Shown here: positions 8,259-17,900 of the stretch, one piece after another
Numbering within the stretch: the first letter of the stretch is position 1
How the letters are laid out: each line of letters begins with the position of its first letter
Source: Hahella sp. HN01
GTDB lineage: Bacteria; Pseudomonadota; Gammaproteobacteria; Pseudomonadales; Oleiphilaceae
DNA: 38,572 nt
Assembly (NCBI RefSeq): GCF_018986435.1
Contig: NZ_JAHMIN010000039.1
Coordinates: forward strand, 25,028-63,599
Direction: 5' to 3'
Program-made: the position numbers and the translations under genes
Notes under the pieces: model-generated
Told to the model about the DNA's origin: nothing
The model's input: only the letters and a program-made list of their open reading frames with translations
Database searches by the model: none

Positions 8259-11200
8259 TCAGCTAAGGTCAAACACTTCAAAACGAGGCTCCGGCCGCAC
8301 TTGTCGAGGGCGCGTATCGACCTCGTCTTCCCCGTGTGGACGCACCACGACGGACACCATGTCATCCAGCATGATCAGCACCTCTCCCTGTCTGTCGGTG
8401 AAGTAGAAATCAAAGCGTCTGGCTTTGCTGGTCTGGGCAGTGGTTTTCTCCAGGCAATAGCCGTAAACCGCTTCGTTGTCCGGCAGCCGGTTCACCACCA
8501 GACGCCCCAGGTGATAAGGCATAAAGACAGCCGTTTCGCCATCGCCACTGCTCTCTGCCGCGCCCGCCGGCGCCAGAATCGCCAGTTGCAGGCCGGCGTC
8601 CAGCAGCGCCGGAGACACCAGGCGCCCCCAGTCGTGGTCGACCTGTAGAAACGCCCTGACCAGGCCCGGTCTGATCTGCGCCCAGCGAATGCCCTGCAGG
8701 GGCGCGCCGTAGTCATAACCGCGTTGCTGGAAGTCCCCATAAATTTCCGCCTGAGAGCGGCGGGGAGCGTTATCTATGTCTATCGCCTGCAATGGGTTTT
8801 CCACACCCAGGCGCGCCAATACGGTCGAGATATGTTGCGGAGTACTCTCGTCGCGGGTTCGCTCTGCGCTGCAATACTCGGTGAAGCCGCCGCGTCCGAC
8901 GAAAAGTGTGCGGCCGCCCTCCTCGATCACCTCCACGTTGTGGGGGTCAGTGATCATGTCTTTCCACATAATGTTGGCGAAGCCGCCGTCATCGGCGCTT
9001 TCGCACAAAGTCGACAAGGTCCAGGCGGCGGGCGCCATGGTGCGACCGTTGATGCGGTGCGCCTGCGTCAACGAGTGGAAGCCCTTGAAGTTGGATTCAA
9101 TCGAGTCAATCCAGTGACGATGGCGACTGAACACATACTCCGGGACCGCCGCCAGCCGGCGCTGCGGATAGACGTCGCGCCAGGGCAAATCATTTCCGGC
9201 TTCATACATGGCGGCGACGTTTTCAGCGTTATCGCGGGTCAGACGTTGTGGGGCCGCCTGTGGCGTTTGTCCCGATGTCCCTTTCTGTGACGCGACGCCT
9301 GTCATTTGCAGATCCCGCCCCAGTTGCTGAATCAGATCAGCCTGATCGCGGCACACCAGCGCCCGACGGAAGCGCTCGTGATCCCGCGCGCAGGCCAGCG
9401 TGTACGCCAGCGCATCCATATCCACCGGCCCCTTCTGCAGCCAATCGCGCAGGGCGTCGAGGGTCTGCTGCAGTCCCGCGCTGCTGTGATGTGACAGCGG
9501 AATGACATAAATCTCTTGCCTGGTTGGGCCTTGTGCAGCGTCGGTAATGGTTTCTGGCGAGGTTAACGCCTGCGCCACGCCCTGAATCACCACATGGGCG
9601 TTGCCGCCGCCGGCGCCGAAAGAACTGACGGCGGAAACCCTGGGGGCTGCGGCGTCCCATTCTCTCCGCTCTCTGTTCAGCAGGAACGGGGTCTGAGTGA
9701 AATCCAGATGGGGATTGAGCTGCTCAGCGTGCAGTGAGGGAACCCACTCGCCGTGGCGCATTTGCAGAACGGCCTTTAGCACGCCGCAAAGTCCCGCCGC
9801 CGATTCCAGGTGGCCCACGTTCGACTTCACCGAGCCCAGACGAATACTCTGCGGCGCGGCCGCCCCGTAGCTTTTGCTTAACGCGCGCAGTTCAATGGGG
9901 TCGCCCAGTTCCGTACCAGTGCCGTGCGCCTCCACATAGCCCACCTCCTGTGCGGAGACGCCGGCGGCTCGCAGCGCTTTGCCGATCAGCGCCGCCTGAG
10001 CCTCAGGATTGGGCGCGGTATAGCCGTTGGAGCGACCGCCGGCGTTGATGGCGGAGCCCTTGATGAAGGCGTACACGCGATCATTATCGCGAATGGCGTC
10101 CTCCGCCCGTTTCATCACCAGGCAGATTACGCCTTCGCCATCCACAAAACCGTCCGCATTGGCGCCAAACGGCTTGCACTGTTCGCTGCGGGACAGCATG
10201 TGCAGACCGCACAGCTGCTCGTAATGACGGGGATGAGTAATGAGGTTCACGCCGCCCACTACCGCCTGTTCGCAGTCGCCGTTTTTCAGCGCCTGACAGG
10301 CCAGATGCAATGCGGTGAGCGAGGCGGAGCACGCCGTGTCCACCGCCATGCTGGGGCCGCGCCAGTCAAAAAAGTAGGACGCGCGATTCGCCATCGACCA
10401 GAACAAAGAGGTCGCTGGCGCTGTGGACGCTTCTACCGGGGTGTGCCAGGCGTAATCGCCATTCATCACCCCCACGAACACCGCCGTGTCGCTGCCCGCC
10501 CATTGCTTGCGGGTATAACCCGCGTCCAGCATTGAGCGATAAGTCTGCTCTAGCATAATCCGCTCTTGCGGGTCCATTCTGGCGGCTTCGTTGGGCGTCA
10601 GATTGAAAAACACATGATCGAAGGCGTCCACGTCGTCAATAAATGCGCCGCGATTGGTGTAGCTGCCGCGACCGTTGAGAGGAGCATCCGTGAGGAATCC
10701 TTCCTGCTTCCAGCGTTCCGCCGGAATCACATCGGTGCAATCGCGACCCTGACGTAGATTTTCCCAAAAATGCGCTACATCCCGCGCCTTCGGCAATCGC
10801 GCCGACATGCCGATAATGGCGATATCGCCGGGACGCCATAACGATTTTTCTGGCGCGCCAGAGGATGATTGCGCATCCCGTTCAGGCTCATCGGCGCCAC
10901 TACTGTCCGCATGTTGGCCTGTCTCAGAGGACTGGGCTGGCGTGCTATCTGATGTGGCCTCGTCTGAGGACGAAGTCGCCACCGTGGTCGCCAGATATTC
11001 CGCCAGTTGGCGCAGGCTGGGATATTCAAACAGCACCGTGGCGGGCAGATAGCCGAATATCTCCTTCAATGGACGAATCAGCTCCAGCGAAATAATAGAA
11101 TCAACGCCGTATTCCTGAAACGGCGTATCCGCCTCCACATCCTCCGGCTCCATCATCATGGTGTCCGCAATGACCGTGCGAACCTGGTTCATGATTTCCG

Positions 11201-14042
11201 CCAAACTGTCCCGGCTCGGCGGCGTTTTTTCTACCACAGGAACCGCAACCGGCTCAGCGCTCGACTCCCCTTCACCCCAGGCCAGCCCGGAGATGAATAT
11301 ATGCTCCGCCAGCTGTCGGATAGTGGGATATTCAAACAGGATCGTGGCGGGCAAATATCCCGTTTTCTCTTTGATCGGCTTCAACAGCTCCATAGAGATC
11401 AGCGAGTCGACGCCCATTTCACTGAAAGGCATATCGCGCTCGATTTCACTGGGATCAAATTGCAGCACTTCGGCGATAACCTGCTGCAAAAACGCTTCAA
11501 TAGACGCCTGACTGGCGACCCCAACCTGGGACACAGTTTGCGCCGCCGCACTGCCTTGAGATGGCTCTATGGGGACAGCTTCCGCCTGGGGCGCAGTGTT
11601 TTCGGACACAGCGCCTTGCTGCGCGGCAGCTCCGGCGAAGCCGACGATAACTTGCTGATCTTCGCCGCCATGGGCGTCCACGCCCTGGAATCCCGCCTGC
11701 ACAATCAAACGCCGCCAGCTATCGCCGGACAGCAAAGGACTGTTGGGAATGCGATACGCGTCCTGACTCAGCCACCAGCCGTCCGTCAGGCCGAAGGTCA
11801 ACGTCGCGTAATCCTGGCAGGAAGTGATTTCGTTGAGCACGAATACGCCGTCGTCACGCAGCAGGCGACGCACCTGGCGCAAGGTTTCCGGCAGGTCCGA
11901 GGTGGCGTGGATGACGTTGGTGGCGATGACCACATCGAAGGGTTCTTCGAACGCAGGCGGCTTCTCGATATTGCAGATTTTGTATTCTACAAAGGGGTAG
12001 TCAGCGAACCGGCGCCTGGCCTTGTTCAAAAACGCGAAAGACAGATCGGTAAAGGTGTAGCTCACATTGTCCGGGGCCAGTTCCGGCAGCACAAACTGGG
12101 TGGTGCTGCCGGTGCCGGCGCCGATTTCGATAATACGCAGAGGGCGTCCCGCGCGGGCCTTTTGCAAGTTGGCGACGATCCTCGCCACGACCTGGTTAAA
12201 GTAGTCCGCAATGGGATTGTCCCGGTATACCGGTTCAACCAGCTCAAAGCCGCCATCGGGGAAAATCACGCTCAGTGGGTTGGTCTCCCCGCGCAAAATA
12301 GCGGGCAGATTCTCAATACATTGATCCAGCAGGCGGATATGCCCTTGCAGCTCTGGATAGCGGCGTATCACTTCCTCGCGTTGCGGGGAATGTCCCGCCC
12401 TGATGCTACGGAGCGCCGCCGCCAGCTTGCCGAACTTCGGCGCAATGATTTCCGGCATAGGCGTCTGGCTCAAGCGCCAGCGCGCATACTCCTGCAAGGC
12501 GGCGGACATCGCCTCGTTGCGGGCGACTAACGGGTCCTGCGTGCGATACGCCGGGATCAAGTCATCGCCGGTTGCTGGAGCGGCAGGCGCCTGGTCCTTG
12601 AGTTGGGGAGGCGTTTGAGTCGTTACGTTTTTAGCCATTGCCTCTTGAAGTGCGGCATGAGGAGCGATATTCAGGCGTTTCAACGCCAGATCAGACGCTT
12701 TCACCACAGTGATTTGTCTGCGCTCGGTCACCAGAAAACGCTCAATAACGGCGAGGCCCTCGTCCACTTCGATAGAGCCGATTTGCAGCTTTTTCATGCG
12801 CTCGCGATAGTGCTCCGAGGCCACGACGCCCACCGAGCCCCAAAAGCCCCAGTTGATGACCTTGCTGTTGATCATCAGTCCGTTGTGCAATAAATCCGCG
12901 AAGGCGTCTTTGGCCACGCAGGCGGCGGTGTAGTTGCCCTGACCCGGATTGGCGATATAGGACTGAATGGAAGAGAAAAACAGGCAGAAATCCAGCGTTC
13001 GTCCCTTCAACGCCCGCGCCAGATTGTAGGCGCCGTGAACTTTCGGCCGCAGCACATTGAACAGGGTCTGCTCGGACATCGCCGCCAGAGACGCATCCTC
13101 CAGCACCAGAGCGGAATGCACCACGCCATGAATCACGGCGTACTGGTCCAACACGGCCTGCAATGCGGCGCGGTCGCTGAGATCGACGGAGTGATAATGC
13201 GCCTCAACGGCGCCCAGATCGCGCAGTCGCATCAGCAGGTCGTTCGCCTCAGACCGACGTCCGAGGATAACCAGTTTCGCCTGATAGCGGACGGCCAGAT
13301 ATTCCGCCAGCTTGCCGCCCAATCCGCCGGCGCCGCCGAGAATCACATAGGTTCCCTGCTGACGAAAAGCAGATTGGACAGGCCATGGACTCAAGGTCGT
13401 CGGCTGCATCTCGGCGACGCCGTAGCGTCCCTCGGCGATACAGACCGGCGTTCCGGGCAGCGTCGGAAGCGATATGCGCAACAGGTCTTGCAGCGCGTCC
13501 GCCGTCAGCTTTTGCAGCGAGAAACTGCGTACAATCCATTCCGGACGCTCCTTGGCCAGCGTCTGCGCCAGCCCCACGTAGACGCCGTCCACAGGATGGG
13601 TGACGCTCTCAAACAACGGGCTGGCGACGGCTTTGTCCGTAAATACGTCCAGCTTGACCGCAGGCTTGTCGCCCAGCGCTTTCAGCAGATGGAAAAAGGC
13701 GCTGATGTCTTCATCCGGCACGGCGGCGCGCCAGGGAGTACGGGTTACGAAACATAGACGCAAAGTGGCGGAGCCCGCGACGGCACGCGCCAAATCATCA
13801 ATGGACTGAGGAGTTAGCAGACGCACGTCAGCCTGGGGCAAACGGTCAGCGATTTCCTGGCGCAACGCCGCTTGCGACGGTGGAACAATAATGATCCGGG
13901 GCTCCACCTCTTGCGCCTTCTCTTGCTCCGTCTCTTGCTCTGCCGTGGACACCGCCGGTAAAGGCAGAATTTTCCATGCGGGAGAAAATACCAGCGAATC
14001 GATAGCCGTTTGAGAAATTCCGGCAAATTCCATATCCCTCAT
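8259..14042 (-). CDS. Trans-AT type I PKS, KR-MT-ACP-ACP-KS-DH (LkcC-like)
   Basis: 1,927 residues (ATG at 14042; an in-frame ATG at 14033 is better spaced from GGAG and may be the true start). Ketoreductase at about 225-445 with GGAGGLG, LED and Tyr371, but the usual YxxxN Asn is Cys375. Carbon methyltransferase at about 560-790 with the SAM motif EIGAGTGS. Two ACPs carry Ser880 and Ser982, both GVDS. The ketosynthase, about 1070-1490, has Cys1238 (DTACSAS), HGTGTELGDP and NVGHLE. The C-terminal dehydratase has His1662 in HxxxGxxxxP and Asp1815 in DxxxQ. The N-terminal KR-MT-ACP-ACP completes the module whose KS ends the 14875-19932 protein; the C-terminal KS-DH is completed by the KR of the next PKS. 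Three condensing domains in the window for a long polyketide suggests iteration, as in lankacidin. Confidence 0.95.
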   Translation of the reverse strand: MRDMEFAGISQTAIDSLVFSPAWKILPLPAVSTAEQETEQEKAQEVEPRIIIVPPSQAALRQEIADRLPQADVRLLTPQSIDDLARAVAGSATLRLCFVTRTPWRAAVPDEDISAFFHLLKALGDKPAVKLDVFTDKAVASPLFESVTHPVDGVYVGLAQTLAKERPEWIVRSFSLQKLTADALQDLLRISLPTLPGTPVCIAEGRYGVAEMQPTTLSPWPVQSAFRQQGTYVILGGAGGLGGKLAEYLAVRYQAKLVILGRRSEANDLLMRLRDLGAVEAHYHSVDLSDRAALQAVLDQYAVIHGVVHSALVLEDASLAAMSEQTLFNVLRPKVHGAYNLARALKGRTLDFCLFFSSIQSYIANPGQGNYTAACVAKDAFADLLHNGLMINSKVINWGFWGSVGVVASEHYRERMKKLQIGSIEVDEGLAVIERFLVTERRQITVVKASDLALKRLNIAPHAALQEAMAKNVTTQTPPQLKDQAPAAPATGDDLIPAYRTQDPLVARNEAMSAALQEYARWRLSQTPMPEIIAPKFGKLAAALRSIRAGHSPQREEVIRRYPELQGHIRLLDQCIENLPAILRGETNPLSVIFPDGGFELVEPVYRDNPIADYFNQVVARIVANLQKARAGRPLRIIEIGAGTGSTTQFVLPELAPDNVSYTFTDLSFAFLNKARRRFADYPFVEYKICNIEKPPAFEEPFDVVIATNVIHATSDLPETLRQVRRLLRDDGVFVLNEITSCQDYATLTFGLTDGWWLSQDAYRIPNSPLLSGDSWRRLIVQAGFQGVDAHGGEDQQVIVGFAGAAAQQGAVSENTAPQAEAVPIEPSQGSAAAQTVSQVGVASQASIEAFLQQVIAEVLQFDPSEIERDMPFSEMGVDSLISMELLKPIKEKTGYLPATILFEYPTIRQLAEHIFISGLAWGEGESSAEPVAVPVVEKTPPSRDSLAEIMNQVRTVIADTMMMEPEDVEADTPFQEYGVDSIISLELIRPLKEIFGYLPATVLFEYPSLRQLAEYLATTVATSSSDEATSDSTPAQSSETGQHADSSGADEPERDAQSSSGAPEKSLWRPGDIAIIGMSARLPKARDVAHFWENLRQGRDCTDVIPAERWKQEGFLTDAPLNGRGSYTNRGAFIDDVDAFDHVFFNLTPNEAARMDPQERIMLEQTYRSMLDAGYTRKQWAGSDTAVFVGVMNGDYAWHTPVEASTAPATSLFWSMANRASYFFDWRGPSMAVDTACSASLTALHLACQALKNGDCEQAVVGGVNLITHPRHYEQLCGLHMLSRSEQCKPFGANADGFVDGEGVICLVMKRAEDAIRDNDRVYAFIKGSAINAGGRSNGYTAPNPEAQAALIGKALRAAGVSAQEVGYVEAHGTGTELGDPIELRALSKSYGAAAPQSIRLGSVKSNVGHLESAAGLCGVLKAVLQMRHGEWVPSLHAEQLNPHLDFTQTPFLLNRERREWDAAAPRVSAVSSFGAGGGNAHVVIQGVAQALTSPETITDAAQGPTRQEIYVIPLSHHSSAGLQQTLDALRDWLQKGPVDMDALAYTLACARDHERFRRALVCRDQADLIQQLGRDLQMTGVASQKGTSGQTPQAAPQRLTRDNAENVAAMYEAGNDLPWRDVYPQRRLAAVPEYVFSRHRHWIDSIESNFKGFHSLTQAHRINGRTMAPAAWTLSTLCESADDGGFANIMWKDMITDPHNVEVIEEGGRTLFVGRGGFTEYCSAERTRDESTPQHISTVLARLGVENPLQAIDIDNAPRRSQAEIYGDFQQRGYDYGAPLQGIRWAQIRPGLVRAFLQVDHDWGRLVSPALLDAGLQLAILAPAGAAESSGDGETAVFMPYHLGRLVVNRLPDNEAVYGYCLEKTTAQTSKARRFDFYFTDRQGEVLIMLDDMVSVVVRPHGEDEVDTRPRQVRPEPRFEVFDLS

Positions 14043-14048
14043 ACTCCT

Positions 14049-14906
14049 TTATTGTAAATGTGATGGTTTGACGCCCAGGTCAAAAACAGACAGCAAGGGG
14101 GTGTAGGTTTCGTCAAAAATAGTGAGGTTGGTGCGAAACGGAGACAGTTTTTCCGTTAGCACGAAGGCGCTGCCCAGGGCCTGATCGGGCAGCGCTCGAT
14201 GCAAGGTCAGCCGGCCCAGGGAATACGGCATCAGACTCTCCCGGCGTTCGCCGATGGAAATCGCCATGCCCGCCTGAAACGCACAGTCCAGCAGGCTGGC
14301 CCAGCCCAAAAAAACGCCGTCGTAATTACTGAGCCAGGACAGCGCCTTGTTGGACAGACGTTGCACATAGCTGATGCGTTGAAAGTAAGGGCCGTAGACG
14401 ATCCCCATGTCGGCGAAGGCGGCGTAAACCTCGCTTCGCGGAAAGTGATCCCGGGTCTCAGCGCCGACCTGACTGCGTACGCACAACGGCGTCGCCAGAG
14501 GATCAGCGCGCCCGGATACCGCCTGCGCATTCAAAACACCGCCGCCGCACATCTCTCCCCCATGTTCTATGCGGAACTCAATGCGCGTCGGGCTGATCGA
14601 CGCCAGTTGCACGTCGATCTCCGTCTCAGGCGTATTGGCGAGAACGGGCCGCAGCCAGACCACTTCGTCGACAAATCCGGTTGTGAAATCCGGCCGCGCC
14701 CTGGCGACGGCGCTCAAGGCCAGCTCCAGGTACACCACCCCAGGCAGGACTTTCCAGCCGCGCACGCGATGATGCGAAAAATAAGGGTGATCGTCTCTCA
14801 GGCTGACGCGGAATCCATCACCGGTTGGCAGGCTGCGCCAATGTCCTTCTGTATCGAAAAAAGAGTCTCTGGCTCTAATGCTTGCGCTCATAATCTGTCT
14901 CGCCAT
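14049..14906 (-). CDS. Free-standing polyketide dehydratase (LkcB-like)
   Basis: 285 residues, the length of one double-hotdog dehydratase domain. It has His46 in HxxxGxxxxP (HRVRGWKVLP), a YGPYF motif at 171-175 and Asp207 with Gln211 (DCAFQ), the full catalytic set for removing water from beta-hydroxyacyl-ACP. It overlaps the end of the NRPS-PKS gene by 32 nt and ends 6 nt before the next PKS, so all three are co-translated. It supplies the dehydration missing from the module formed by the upstream KS and the downstream KR-MT-ACP-ACP. An in-frame ATG at 14891 is better placed for ribosome binding and would remove five residues. A separate dehydratase gene in this position is a hallmark of lkc-type clusters. 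Confidence 0.92.
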   Translation of the reverse strand: MARQIMSASIRARDSFFDTEGHWRSLPTGDGFRVSLRDDHPYFSHHRVRGWKVLPGVVYLELALSAVARARPDFTTGFVDEVVWLRPVLANTPETEIDVQLASISPTRIEFRIEHGGEMCGGGVLNAQAVSGRADPLATPLCVRSQVGAETRDHFPRSEVYAAFADMGIVYGPYFQRISYVQRLSNKALSWLSNYDGVFLGWASLLDCAFQAGMAISIGERRESLMPYSLGRLTLHRALPDQALGSAFVLTEKLSPFRTNLTIFDETYTPLLSVFDLGVKPSHLQ

Positions 14907-17900
14907 CCTTAGCTGTTGTCGTTACCTGCGCCAATCCTGTTTGCTGTTTGGCGTACCGCCCGGTCTGGTTCTTGGCGTACCAATAGTCGCGTTCGTCGAA
15001 CGCATAGGTCGGCAGCCTCATTTTGCCGGCGCCGGCGCCCTCATACAGACGCAGCCAGTCGATATGGCGTCCTTGTAGAAAATTCGATCGCACCTGCGCC
15101 AGATAATCTGGATCGTCCAGCGTTCCGGGATAGGTCGCCTCGTCTGGAGCCAGGCCTTGATTATCCTGACTTTGTTCATTCAGGGATTGACCGTGTCGAG
15201 GCGCATGCACGCCAACATGGCCGGAATGGAGTTGCGTCAGCAATTCGTCCGCGCCGCTCACCAGCCAGGCGTGGCGATACTCAAAATGCTCGCGCCCGCA
15301 GCTCAACGTGAAAGCCAGATCAAGCAAGCCGCTCTCCCCGAGTTCCGCGCGACGTTCGGCCACGAAACGCGCCAGCGCCGCCATACTTTTCTGCAACGCG
15401 CTTTCGGTACGGGCGGAAATGGGAATCAGGTATTGGTCAGGGTGATTGACCGAACGCCGCTCCCGCCGCGGAGGCGCGGACAAGACAACATGGGCGTTGG
15501 CGCCGCCGAAACCAAAGGAGCTGACGCCCGCCGTCAATGGCTGTTCGCTGCGCCAGGGAATACTGTCCGCCAACACCTGAAACGGTGATGATGACAGATC
15601 GATCTCCGGGTTCAGTTGCTGAAAATGCAGATTGGCGGGCAGTTGTTCGTACTCGAAGGCCTTGATGACTTTCACCACTGACGCCACGCCCGCCGCCGGC
15701 TCCAGATGGCCGATGTTGGATTTGACCGCGCCCAGCCAGACGGTTTGAGTCGCTTCGCCATTAGTGCGTTCCCGCAAGGCGCGTTTCAGCGCCGCCACTT
15801 CAATGGGGTCGCCCAGGCGGGTGCCTGTGCCATGGGTTTCGATATAGCTGACCCGCTGCGCCAGTTCCGGCGTGTAAGCGTCCAGCAACAGGCGATATTG
15901 CGCGTTGGGATTCGGCGCCGTCAGCGAGTTGGCTTTGCCGCCGTGATTTTCCGCCACACTTTCAATGACGGCGTGAATGAGGTCTCCGTCCGCCTGCGCG
16001 TCCTGCAAGCGTTTCACCATAAAACAGCCCACGCCTTCCCCTCTCACATAGCCATTGGCGCTGGCGTCAAAAGTGGCGCAGCGGCTGTCCGGGGACATAA
16101 AACGCCCCGCCTCCAATCCTTCGTTGATCTGCGCATCCAGAATCAGATTGACGCCTCCCACCATGGCGGCGTCGCAGGCCTGGGCTTGCAGATCCCGACA
16201 GGCCTTCACTAGCGCCGTCAGCACGCCGGAGCAGGCCGTATCCAGAGTAAAGGACGGGCCATTCCAGTCAAAGAAGGCGGAAATACGATTGGCCAGGATG
16301 CTCAGTGAGTGTCCCGACAAGGAGTACGGCGTCTGTTTTTCGCCGTCGCGAGCCTGCAGTAAGGCATAGTCGCTGCCGGTGGCCGCCATATAGCATCCGA
16401 TGCGGCCGCCAGCCAATTGAGATGGCGCATAGCCTGCGTCTTCCAATGTTCTCCAGGCGGCCTGCAGCAATAACCGCTGGCGCGGGTCCATCCTGGTGGC
16501 TTCCAGGGGAGAAATGGAGAAAAAGCGCGCGTCAAATCCTCTGACCGAAGAAATGAAACCGGCTCGGTAGCCCGGCAAAGAGCGGTCCGCCGGAGCCTCG
16601 GAGATACAATCCTTACGATCCAATAAGGCGCGCCAGAAACTTTCCGCATCGTCTCCGCCCGGCAAGGTGGCCGACATGCCGACAATCGCCAATCGGTCGT
16701 CTCCGTTGCCGTCACGACGACGGTCAACGCTTCGCTCTTGCGATCTGGCGATCCGCTCCGGGGATTGACGTTGACGGATAGCTCCGGCCACCTCATTGAT
16801 GGTGTTGAACTGATAGAACTCGTAGCTGCGAAACGCAATGTCGAAGCGCTGCTGAATCGCGGCGGCCAGCAGGTTGTAACTGATGGAGTTCAGACCCAGC
16901 CACCCAAGAGGCTGATCAAGATCGAGGGCGCAGACATCCAGCGTATCCAGCAGAATGCGCTGGATCTCCTGCTGAATTCCCTGCTCCTGCGGAACCGCCG
17001 CTGGCTGCGCTGACGAGGCTGACAACGTCTGAGTTCTAAGGGGTAAATCCGTCATCGCGGCTTCGCTCAGGAGTTTGACGTCCGCTTTGCCGTTGGCAGT
17101 TAGCGGAATACGGCTCAAACGATGCAGCGCTTTCGGCGTCATGTAATACGGCAAAGCGCGTCGACACCATTGCATGGCTGCGTCGACGTCCAATGTGCTG
17201 CTCTCAGGGGCCCAGACAAAGCAGCACAGATGCGCTTCCGGCGTGCGCCTGACCACGGTGAAAACGGCGGCGTCCGGGGCGAATTCTTTCAGGCGGTGAC
17301 TCACCTCGCCGGTATCGACCCGATAGCCGTTCACTTTGTACTGACTGTCCCGGCGGCCGACGTATTCAATGTCCTGATGGGACAGGTAATGCACGATGTC
17401 GCCGGTTTTGTAGGCGCGCACGCCATTCGGCAAAGTGACAAAAGCCCGCTCTGAGGGCGCGTTCAAATAGCCTTTGCCAACGCATTCGCCCGCGATCGTC
17501 AGTTCGCCCTGCATTCCCGGCGCTACGGAGTCACCCTGCGCATCCAGTATGTAGTAGTCAGTGTTGAACACCGGTTGCCCCAAAGGAATCCGTTCCGCTT
17601 CCGTCACCCGGCGGCAGCTGGCCCAGATCGTCGCCTCAGTGGGACCATACATGTTGTATAGCTGTCCAGTCTGTTGCAGCAGGTATTGCGCCAGTTCTTT
17701 ATCCAGAGCTTCGCCGCCGCACAGAATGGTCAATTCGCCGTCGGCGCGCCAACCCGCCTGTTGCAGCATACGCCAGGTTGACGGGGTCGCCTGCGCGACG
17801 TCCGCCCGCCGTTGATTGAGCGCAGCCCCCAGCAATTCAGCGCTCATGCGGACCTGATCGGAGACGATATGCAGCTCACCGCCGCACATCAGCGGCAATA

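Noticed and set aside
11007-12530. 507-codon plus-strand ORF inside the middle PKS gene
   Set aside because: It is antisense to clear PKS domains (ACPs, MT) and its protein shows no family pattern; GC-rich codon use leaves long open frames on the opposite strand.
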